Shown piece by piece: positions 1-5,222 of a stretch of 5,626 nucleotides of DNA. The stretch's first letter is position 1. Each line of letters starts with the position of its first letter. The position numbers were made by a program, and so were the translations under genes. The DNA comes from CAG-533 sp964589375 (lineage in GTDB: Bacteria > Bacillota_I > Bacilli_A > RF39 > UBA660). The stretch covers positions 1 to 5,626 of the forward strand of contig CAZPSA010000065.1 in NCBI GenBank assembly GCA_964589375.1, written 5' to 3'. Below the pieces are notes generated by a model. It saw nothing but the letters and a program-made list of their open reading frames with translations. It ran no database searches and was not told where the DNA came from.

Positions 1-9
1 ATATCTTAA

Positions 10-834
10 TCACTTTTTCGCGTTACATTGATTATCTAGGCTGTGAATAGTAACATTAATTTCTATGCCTATGCAATCTGTTTCAGGATTATGAAAGTCA
101 GAACCGTAAGTTTCTAATAACTTATACTCCTTAACTAAACATTGATAATATTCTGTTTCACTAAGTTTCATCTTATCATTTACTACTTCAATACCAAATA
201 GTCCTGCATCATTTAATCTACTTAAAATCCCAACTAAAATATTTTTATCACTCGTTACAGTATTTGGATGAGCCAACACTGTATAACCACCACTTTGATC
301 AATTAAATTAATAATCTCTTCAGACGATAATTTTACATTTGGCACATAATATTTTTGCTTTTTACCAATTAAAGTATCATAAGTTTCAACAATACTATTC
401 GTGTATCCCATATACATCAAATATTTAACAAGTTTTCTTTTATCTAATATACTATAATCTAAATTAATTTCTTGTAAATATTTCTTTATTAATGTTTCTG
501 AAATTACAAATCCATCTTTTTTTAACAGTTCAATAACCTCAAGACAAACCCTTTCATTTTTTATCCTTAAAGTTTGCATCACTTCATCAACTAATTTAAA
601 ATTCTTTACTGCATATCCAAGTAAATGCAAGTTGGAAATTGAAGTATTAAATTCAATTCCAGAAATAATATCAATATTATATTTTTCAGCTAGATCATTA
701 TACTCATTTAAGAGTTCATGATCCGTTATTGATATTATCTTACAATCATTATTCTTTGCTTTTATCACAACATCTTCAGGACTAATTAATCCATCAGATA
801 AATTAGTATGTAAATGTAGATCAACTTTACTCAT
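10..834 (-). CDS. PHP-domain metal-dependent phosphoesterase (TrpH/YciV-like)
   Basis: The protein (274 residues) is a cytoplasmic PHP-superfamily hydrolase, a family that removes phosphate from small molecules or nucleotides using a cluster of metal ions. All expected metal ligands are visible: DLHLHT (H7, H9), TDHE (D38, H39), GIEF (E61), LHLLGY (H70), VLAHPN (H189) and GSDFH (D246, H248). A helical insert sits between H70 and H189. Length and motif order match the TrpH/YciV group, whose E. coli member acts on 3',5'-bisphosphonucleotides and short RNA 5' ends; that activity is not proven here. The ORF is open up to a TTG at 849, but ATG at 834 is preferred: a GGGGG SD lies 6 bases upstream and the PHP motif begins a few residues in. 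It follows the other PHP gene by 24 bases and is the last gene visible. The operon may continue, because no terminator is seen in the 9 bases left. Family is confident; substrate is unknown. Confidence 0.9.
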   Translation of the reverse strand: MSKVDLHLHTNLSDGLISPEDVVIKAKNNDCKIISITDHELLNEYNDLAEKYNIDIISGIEFNTSISNLHLLGYAVKNFKLVDEVMQTLRIKNERVCLEVIELLKKDGFVISETLIKKYLQEINLDYSILDKRKLVKYLMYMGYTNSIVETYDTLIGKKQKYYVPNVKLSSEEIINLIDQSGGYTVLAHPNTVTSDKNILVGILSRLNDAGLFGIEVVNDKMKLSETEYYQCLVKEYKLLETYGSDFHNPETDCIGIEINVTIHSLDNQCNAKK

Positions 835-840
835 TATCAT

Positions 841-845
841 CCCCC
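841..845 (-). promoter_or_regulatory. Ribosome binding site GGGGG deciding the start of the last PHP gene
   Basis: On the minus strand the sequence reads GGGGGATGATAATG. The G run is 6 bases from the ATG at 834, a normal SD distance. It directly abuts the ATG at 840, and the in-frame TTG at 849 lies upstream of it. This supports the start at 834. Confidence 0.6.
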
Positions 846-858
846 ACAATCTATAAAT

Positions 859-1959
859 TTAACTATTTAAAATTTTAATCAAATCTTTTGTATCAATTTT
901 AAAATATTCCATATCTTCATAAAATTGTAATGAAGCATCATGACTATCAGACCCCTTAATTAAATTGAGTTTATTACTATTTAATACACTATAAAAATTA
1001 TTTATATCCTCATAATGGTTTCTGATATTTAATTCAAGTCCCTTTATGTTCTTTTTTTCTTTAACTATATTATCTACTACATCTAAACTACTTTCAGTAG
1101 GATGTGCAAAATAAATATCATATTTTTCATTTATTTCTTCTGGTTTTAACTGCCCATAAGAGTTTACTGATAAACTCCCACATGCAGGTGCTGGCCACCA
1201 ATCATCATCAACTTCTCTTACAGCCAACATAGATAATAAAAATCTTGCATTATATTTATTTGTTTCATTAACTTCATACTTTTCTCTTAACTTTATATAT
1301 CTTTTTGATTTAAATTCTTTTCTATCTTCATAAGGGTCTAAATTATTGTTTTTTTCTAATAAATCTAATATATCAAAAGTTGTTACTCTTTTTTCTTTAA
1401 ACTTTTCTATTAAATAAAAACTTAATGTATCATATTCAGGAATATACTCATTTTTCTTAAGATAAGATTCATAATCTTTATATGAAATATGAATATTATG
1501 TTTCTTAATTATTTCCTTTATAGTTATATTTTCTTTAAGTCTGTTAAATTGAATTTTACTTCTATTGAACATAAAATTATAATTTTTAGAAACGTCTTTT
1601 AATATAACTGGATCCTTAGGATTAGCAAATAATTGTAACATATGACATTGATTTCCATATTCTCTTTTATCAGTTGTAAATTCTATACCCGGTATAATAA
1701 TTGGGTGGGTTTCACCTTTAGAAACAATATCATATAATTCATCATAAACATTTAATGAATCATGGTCGGTAATTGCAATAATATCAAAACCTTTTTCTTT
1801 TGTAGTTTCTAAAATTTGTTTTAAATTTTGTTTACCATCAGCACTATAATTAGAATGAATATGTAAGTCTATATATAATTCTTTTTTTGTTCTACATAAT
1901 CTTCCTATTTCCCCCTTAATAAACTTATTATATTTTTCCCAAAATTCATAATTATTCAT
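859..1959 (-). CDS. Larger PHP-domain metal-dependent phosphoesterase
   Basis: The protein (366 residues) is a second PHP-superfamily hydrolase, clearly different from its neighbour. Metal-ligand motifs are complete: IDLHIHS (D31, H33, H35), TDHD (D65, H66, D67), GIEF (E93), H106 in a CHMLQL segment, YFAHP (H286) and GSDSH (D338, H340). It differs from the smaller PHP protein by about 30 extra N-terminal residues and by a longer insert between H106 and H286 (180 residues against 119). That insert is rich in Lys, Glu and Tyr and contains an unusual DDDWWPAPACGS segment near residues 251-261, perhaps part of a substrate pocket. The ORF is open from a GTG at 1968, but ATG at 1959 is chosen because the SD AAGGAAGTGA ends 5 bases before it and lies too close to the GTG. 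The gene starts 5 bases after the phosphoketolase stop, so the two are probably translationally coupled. It probably hydrolyses a phosphate ester; the substrate is unknown. Confidence 0.88.
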   Translation of the reverse strand: MNNYEFWEKYNKFIKGEIGRLCRTKKELYIDLHIHSNYSADGKQNLKQILETTKEKGFDIIAITDHDSLNVYDELYDIVSKGETHPIIIPGIEFTTDKREYGNQCHMLQLFANPKDPVILKDVSKNYNFMFNRSKIQFNRLKENITIKEIIKKHNIHISYKDYESYLKKNEYIPEYDTLSFYLIEKFKEKRVTTFDILDLLEKNNNLDPYEDRKEFKSKRYIKLREKYEVNETNKYNARFLLSMLAVREVDDDWWPAPACGSLSVNSYGQLKPEEINEKYDIYFAHPTESSLDVVDNIVKEKKNIKGLELNIRNHYEDINNFYSVLNSNKLNLIKGSDSHDASLQFYEDMEYFKIDTKDLIKILNS

Positions 1960-1964
1960 TTTCT

Positions 1965-1974
1965 TCACTTCCTT
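1965..1974 (-). promoter_or_regulatory. SD overlapping the phosphoketolase stop, deciding the start at 1959
   Basis: AAGGAAGTGA is a near-complete match to the complement of the 16S rRNA 3' end. It is formed by the last codons (AGG AAG TGA) of the upstream gene. The position favours initiation at the ATG at 1959 over the GTG at 1968 and indicates coupled translation. Confidence 0.65.
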
Positions 1975-2657
1975 AAAACTCTTGTATTATTTCTTTTTAA
2001 ATGTTTTTTGCTTATTTCTAAAATATCTTCGACTGCAAGCTTATTAGTTGCTAAATTACTGTCTAAATGTCCTTTAACAGATATTTGATCTTCATATCCC
2101 AAAATCTCACAATCAATATTTCTTTCATATAACAAAGATTTAATAATATGAGAATATCCGTTAAATAGATATATTACTGGAACTCCATCATTGAAATATT
2201 TATAAAAATCGGTATCTGATAATGCTTTTTTACTTTCCATATCTAAAATTTTAGGGTTAGTAACATAAACTATTTTTGCTTGTATTCCCTCTTCGTTTAA
2301 TAATTTATATACTTTTATAATTTGATCTAACATATAATCGCCTGTAGCACATAATACTAAGTCAGGATTATCACAATCTACAAAGTTTTCAATTTCAATA
2401 TTTGCATTATCATAATTTTGATATTTCGTTAAATGCCTTTTTGATGACACTATCACATTAATTAAATTTTTAGAATTAATAGACCGTTCAACACATTTTA
2501 TAAGATTAGCACCATCTTTTGGATATAAAACATTATAAAAGGAATCATATCTTTGTAAAAGTGCATTTACAAATTCAGGATTTTGATGAGAATAAGTATT
2601 TTCAAAACATGTTGAAGTTAATAAATAATTCATAGAACATGTATCATCTTTGTGCAA
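1965..2657 (-). CDS. Phosphoketolase-like protein, C-terminal part
   Basis: This frame (230 codons from TTG 2657) matches the C-terminal part of phosphoketolases (Xfp family): MNYLLTSTCFENTYSHQNPEF, then INVIVSSKR, an LVLCATGDY segment, and a DTDFYKYFNDGVPVIYLFNGY segment typical of the C-terminal domain. The His of YSHQ (H24) and Lys of SSKR (K73) correspond to active-site residues His553 and Lys605 of the Bifidobacterium longum enzyme (numbering from memory). The usual QDHNG motif before FSHQ is missing through a 3-residue deletion. It lies in the same frame as the 431-codon part upstream, with only TAA-GTA-TTA between them, so it is the rest of one gene rather than a separately evolved gene. 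No good SD precedes the TTG at 2657 or the ATG at 2633. It would need readthrough or reinitiation to be made. Homology is strong; whether it is expressed is uncertain. Confidence 0.8.
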   Translation of the reverse strand: MHKDDTCSMNYLLTSTCFENTYSHQNPEFVNALLQRYDSFYNVLYPKDGANLIKCVERSINSKNLINVIVSSKRHLTKYQNYDNANIEIENFVDCDNPDLVLCATGDYMLDQIIKVYKLLNEEGIQAKIVYVTNPKILDMESKKALSDTDFYKYFNDGVPVIYLFNGYSHIIKSLLYERNIDCEILGYEDQISVKGHLDSNLATNKLAVEDILEISKKHLKRNNTRVLRK

Positions 2658-2663
2658 TAATAC

Positions 2664-2666
2664 TTA
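2664..2666 (-). other. In-frame TAA interrupting the phosphoketolase-like gene
   Basis: The context is CAA AAG TAA GTA TTA TTG. The reading frame continues unchanged on both sides. Counted against phosphoketolases (from memory), the number of residues from the YE-G/A-F motif to the NYLLTS motif is the same if the TAA is counted as one residue. It therefore looks like a point nonsense change, or a recoded or readthrough stop, inside one gene. TAA is also the normal stop of the radical SAM and larger PHP genes, so the code is not reassigned. Confidence 0.85.
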
Positions 2667-3959
2667 CTTTTGCATTAAGTATTTATAATATTGTGCAAGC
2701 ATACTTGTAATAATTGGCATAAATCCCTCATAACTTACGAATAATCCGTTGTTACCTGCTTGAACATATCCTTGATATAATGCTTGAAGTAAATTCTCGT
2801 TTAATATTTCAATAGCATTACTACTTAATTTTTCAAATTTGTTTGAAAATAATTCATCTGGTGAAAATACCATAAAGTTATTTTCTTTTGTATAATCACA
2901 TAAATAATCTTCTAACATTTCTATATTATCTAGTGTTTTATTTTCCCTTATAGAAATATTTTTTATTTCTTGCTTATTACTAAATGCACTTTTTGTTTTA
3001 AATTTAAAATTATCAATATTTATATTATCTGCTTTATCAAATAGTTCTTCTTCATAAAACTTTAGGAATTTTTTTACTATATCTAACTTGTCTTGCATTG
3101 TATAACCTTGAAGTGGATTTTTATGTACCTTTGTATTACCCTCAAGTTTTAAATCATTAACATTTGGTAAAGTAAATCCCTTTTTAGAGCGAAATATGAT
3201 TAGAGGACTTTTGCTACTTAGAGTTTTAAAAAATGCTTCTTGCATTAAATTTATAGTTTTTAATAAGTCATTCTCTTGCGTTGCATCAACTATACTTACA
3301 TCATATCCCATAATAGTATAATAATTAATTAATTCTTCATTACTAAATCTTGATAAAAATGAATTTGACCCCATCTTTAATTCATTAAGATTGATTATTG
3401 GTAATACTTTACTTTTAGTATTAATCATTTTGTTTAATTGCCATGCAGAACATAAAGTCCCTGTCTCTGCTTCGCCATCTCCAATTATACATGGGATAAT
3501 GTCTTCTTCCGTATTAATTGCATAGCCATAAGCAACACCAAGTGAATATCCAAGTTCTCCACCATCATAAATAGTTTCTGGATATTCAGGATTAATTTCA
3601 CTTCTAATAGTTTCGCCAAAATCCTTGATTAAATTGTTAAGTCCTCTTTTATCTAAAGAATATTTTGGATAATAATCTTTTAAAATTCCATTTAACCATA
3701 GATTAGATATTAAAGATACTCCACCATGTCCAGTACCAATTACAGTTTTACTTGTTAGCTTATTTTTGTTTAAGAAATAATTTAAGTTAGCTTGTATAAA
3801 GTTAAGAGATAAACTTGTACCTAAATGACCTGGATTATATTTTTTTAAATCTTTTTCTGCAATATCATCAGGTTTTAAATATTCATTTAAATACATTGCA
3901 CACAATACAATATAATTTAAATTATAAAAATTTTTTTTTATTAAAACTTCTTCTTGCAC
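2664..3959 (-). CDS. Phosphoketolase-like thiamine diphosphate enzyme, N-terminal part
   Basis: Phosphoketolases split xylulose 5-phosphate or fructose 6-phosphate with phosphate to give acetyl phosphate, using thiamine diphosphate. This part (431 residues) carries the N-terminal domain and the first half of the middle domain: NPGHLGTS (H45), GTGHGG (H78), YDGGELGYSLG, the cofactor motif GDGEAETG (160-167) with N192, VHKNPL (H279), FSPDELFSN (S372), LNEN (E388, the probable activating Glu) and YEGF (Y410). Changes include Glu121 where the family has the active-site His of the PSH-x-APETPG loop, Tyr131 for the His of SIHEGG, and Lys280 for Gln after H279. Several loops are shorter; the whole frame is 664 codons against roughly 800 in the family. 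Translation starts at GTG 3959 behind GGAGG, overlapping the radical SAM gene by 19 bases. It ends at a TAA inside the middle domain, so this part alone is unlikely to be active. The true substrate may differ from the classical one. Confidence 0.85.
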   Translation of the reverse strand: MQEEVLIKKNFYNLNYIVLCAMYLNEYLKPDDIAEKDLKKYNPGHLGTSLSLNFIQANLNYFLNKNKLTSKTVIGTGHGGVSLISNLWLNGILKDYYPKYSLDKRGLNNLIKDFGETIRSEINPEYPETIYDGGELGYSLGVAYGYAINTEEDIIPCIIGDGEAETGTLCSAWQLNKMINTKSKVLPIINLNELKMGSNSFLSRFSNEELINYYTIMGYDVSIVDATQENDLLKTINLMQEAFFKTLSSKSPLIIFRSKKGFTLPNVNDLKLEGNTKVHKNPLQGYTMQDKLDIVKKFLKFYEEELFDKADNINIDNFKFKTKSAFSNKQEIKNISIRENKTLDNIEMLEDYLCDYTKENNFMVFSPDELFSNKFEKLSSNAIEILNENLLQALYQGYVQAGNNGLFVSYEGFMPIITSMLAQYYKYLMQK

Positions 3960-5020
3960 CTTACCTTACCTCCACTTATTTCTTTATCATCAAAATATAA
4001 ACTTCTAAAACATTCCCATGTTTTTGGTTTCATTTCTTCTTTATTCTTGAATATATCATCAATAATCTTTCTTGCTTCAATATAAAATTTAACATCTTTT
4101 GCATCTTCACATCTATAAATTTCTTGATAAGGAGTATAATTTTGAAAAACTTGTATAATTGGAAATTTATTAATGCTACCTTTTAAATAATTAAAATAAT
4201 ATTTAATTGTTTCTAAATCTTCTAATCCTAATATATATAGAAATGTTGTTGTTAAACCTAATGAGGAACAATATTCAAGTAATTCTTTTGCTTTATCAAT
4301 AGTTAAGCTTGCTTTTTCAGGTCTCATAAATTTCTCTCTATCAAGAAATTTTTCAATTGTTAGATATAATCCAAAGTCATCTATTTCATTTGATATCATC
4401 TTAATTTTGTCATAATCACGAAGTTGAGACCAAATATAATTAATACTTCCATTAAAATCCATATTTTTAAATGTTTCATTTACAAGTAATAAATGGTCTA
4501 TTAATTTATCTTCTGATTCAAAGCATCCAGTACAAATAGTAACATTCTCAATATTTCTCATACTCTCTATATTATTTTCCATTAATAATTTAGTAAAATA
4601 ATCTCTAATATTTTTTTCTGTATTAAACTCTAGTACATCTTCATCAGTTAAACTATAAGTCCCACAAAACTTACATCCAACACACTTACTTCTCGAATTA
4701 GAATTAAATGTTATAACTTTTTTATCATTTCTAAAATATGTTGATAAACAAGTATCTTTTTCAATACCAGAAACTTTACCGACTGGTACTCCTTCAAGTA
4801 ATAAAGTATTATTCTCTAACTTAAATGGAGATTTTGCAAATGTATTAACACACACAGCAAAATAAGTTTTCTTATTAGAATCTAATAGTTCAAGATTAAA
4901 TCTTAATCTATTTTCATCAGTATTATCTACTATAATTCCATATCTATTTAGAGCTATAGATAATACATTCTCCAAACTTAAGTTATACTTCCCTGCAATT
5001 TCTTTAAAATAATCTAACAT
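3941..5020 (-). CDS. Radical SAM-like iron-sulfur enzyme with CX2CX2C motif
   Basis: The protein (359 residues) resembles radical SAM enzymes, which use a 4Fe-4S cluster and S-adenosylmethionine for radical chemistry. After an N-terminal region of about 110 residues that I do not recognise comes KCVGCKFCGT (C113, C116, C119). This is CX2CX2C instead of the usual CX3CX2C; the DNA reads TGT GTT GGA TGT AAG TTT TGT. Barrel-like segments follow: VTICTGCFESE (160-170, like the GGE strand), INYIWSQLRD, LYLTIEKFLDREKF (E223), a helix and strand with LGLTTTFLYILGLEDLET (254-271), and FPIIQVFQNYTPYQE. The C-terminus has WECFRSLYFDD (C337) and no obvious SPASM or twitch domain. The start is ATG 5020 with AGGAGG 6 bases upstream. 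The SD follows directly on the U-tract of the leader terminator, so transcription must read through that hairpin. It is first in the operon and overlaps the phosphoketolase-like gene. Fold is likely; reaction is unknown. Confidence 0.72.
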   Translation of the reverse strand: MLDYFKEIAGKYNLSLENVLSIALNRYGIIVDNTDENRLRFNLELLDSNKKTYFAVCVNTFAKSPFKLENNTLLLEGVPVGKVSGIEKDTCLSTYFRNDKKVITFNSNSRSKCVGCKFCGTYSLTDEDVLEFNTEKNIRDYFTKLLMENNIESMRNIENVTICTGCFESEDKLIDHLLLVNETFKNMDFNGSINYIWSQLRDYDKIKMISNEIDDFGLYLTIEKFLDREKFMRPEKASLTIDKAKELLEYCSSLGLTTTFLYILGLEDLETIKYYFNYLKGSINKFPIIQVFQNYTPYQEIYRCEDAKDVKFYIEARKIIDDIFKNKEEMKPKTWECFRSLYFDDKEISGGKVRCKKKF

Positions 5021-5032
5021 AATATACCTCCT

Positions 5033-5079
5033 AAAAAAGAGATGACAAAAACGCTAATTTGTTAATGTCATCTCTTTTT
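5033..5079 (-). terminator. Leader intrinsic terminator (attenuator)
   Basis: On the minus strand, arm AAAAAGAGATGACA (5079-5066) pairs perfectly over 14 bases with TGTCATCTCTTTTT (5047-5034), with an 18-base loop. The transcript ends in a run of six U (5038-5033). It sits after the stop codon region of the short ORF and only 13 bases before the radical SAM ATG, leaving no room for a promoter downstream. All transcription of the operon from the visible leader must cross it, so it acts as a conditional terminator rather than a simple gene end. Confidence 0.85.
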
Positions 5080-5157
5080 AGAGACAGTAGTGCCTAAACT
5101 TTTTACCAATGAAATATTTAAATCATAATAATCATATAAATCATAACATTTAGACAT
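5068..5157 (-). CDS. 29-residue Tyr/Asp-rich leader peptide
   Basis: A short ORF reads MSKCYDLYDYYDL, then NISLVKSLGTTVSKKR, then TGA. It follows the SD AAGGAAGTGAT with ideal spacing, so translation is very likely. Residues 5-13 are a triple repeat (YDL YDY YDL), all with UAU and GAU codons; the end is basic (KKR). The TGA (5070-5068) lies inside the 5' arm of the terminator, so a ribosome finishing the peptide would cover that arm and prevent the hairpin. This is the arrangement of a leader peptide controlling attenuation. The peptide could sense tyrosine supply, a ligand that stalls the ribosome, or general translation. A less likely alternative is a precursor peptide modified by the radical SAM enzyme next to it. 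There is no signal peptide or membrane segment. I know no named family for it. Confidence 0.75.
   Translation of the reverse strand: MSKCYDLYDYYDLNISLVKSLGTTVSKKR
5119..5145 (-). repeat. Three tandem 9-base repeats encoding YDL-YDY-YDL
   Basis: TATGATTTA, TATGATTAT and TATGATTTA follow each other directly in the leader ORF and encode four Tyr and three Asp in nine codons. The concentration of one codon pair (UAU GAU) in a leader peptide is the kind of pattern that lets ribosome pausing report on charged tRNA supply. It could also be a functional repeat of a small peptide. Confidence 0.7.
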
Positions 5158-5160
5158 ACT

Positions 5161-5171
5161 ATCACTTCCTT
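5161..5171 (-). promoter_or_regulatory. Near-perfect ribosome binding site of the leader peptide
   Basis: AAGGAAGTGAT matches the full complement of the 16S rRNA tail (AAGGAGGTGAT) at all but one position and is followed by AGT and the ATG at 5157. This is as strong as or stronger than the sites of the large genes, and it is the main evidence that the short ORF is translated. Confidence 0.75.
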
Positions 5172-5177
5172 GAATAT

Positions 5178-5186
5178 ATAATATCA
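5178..5186 (-). promoter_or_regulatory. Candidate extended -10 promoter element
   Basis: TGATATTAT fits the extended -10 pattern TG-N-TATAAT with one mismatch in the hexamer. No convincing -35 is present at 16-18 bases; upstream sequence such as TTGTAT (about 23 bases away) is too far. Transcription would start close to the leader-peptide SD, leaving a very short 5' end. Cotranscription from the LysR gene is the alternative, since I see no clear terminator between 5187 and 5222. Confidence 0.4.
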
Positions 5187-5192
5187 CATTAT
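5178..5192. promoter_or_regulatory. Candidate LysR-type operator (ATAAT-N5-ATTAT dyad)
   Basis: The 15-base dyad ATAATGTGATATTAT contains the T-N11-A pattern of LysR-type binding sites with matching half-sites. It lies between a LysR gene and the operon and overlaps the candidate -10. In such AT-rich DNA a dyad of this size can arise by chance, so the call is tentative. Confidence 0.28.
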
Positions 5193-5222
5193 TTACACTT
5201 TTTTACATACAAGAAACAAATA

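Noticed and set aside
835..849. Upstream TTG start of the last PHP gene
   Set aside because: The strong GGGGG site lies downstream of the TTG and is correctly spaced only for the ATG at 834.
2664..2666. Stop codon reassignment or selenocysteine at the phosphoketolase stop
   Set aside because: The codon is TAA, not TGA, and TAA ends the radical SAM and larger PHP genes at normal places. No selenocysteine-type hairpin was seen.
2655..2680. Frameshift between the two phosphoketolase parts
   Set aside because: Both parts are in the same frame with no inserted or lost base relative to motif spacing; only a stop codon separates them.
3815..4000. Plus-strand ORF of 61 codons
   Set aside because: It lies opposite the end of the radical SAM gene and the start of the phosphoketolase-like gene, has a composition reflecting the AT-rich complement (Leu, Asn, Tyr, Phe), and shows no recognisable domain. 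It is a shadow.
5033..5079. Plain terminator closing the LysR gene
   Set aside because: It is 144 bases beyond the LysR stop, overlaps the end of the short ORF, and leaves only 13 bases before the next start codon, so it must be passed for operon expression.
5021..5222. T-box or classical riboswitch in the leader
   Set aside because: The leader is short, largely occupied by a translated ORF, and contains no T-box consensus or recognisable riboswitch core before the terminator.
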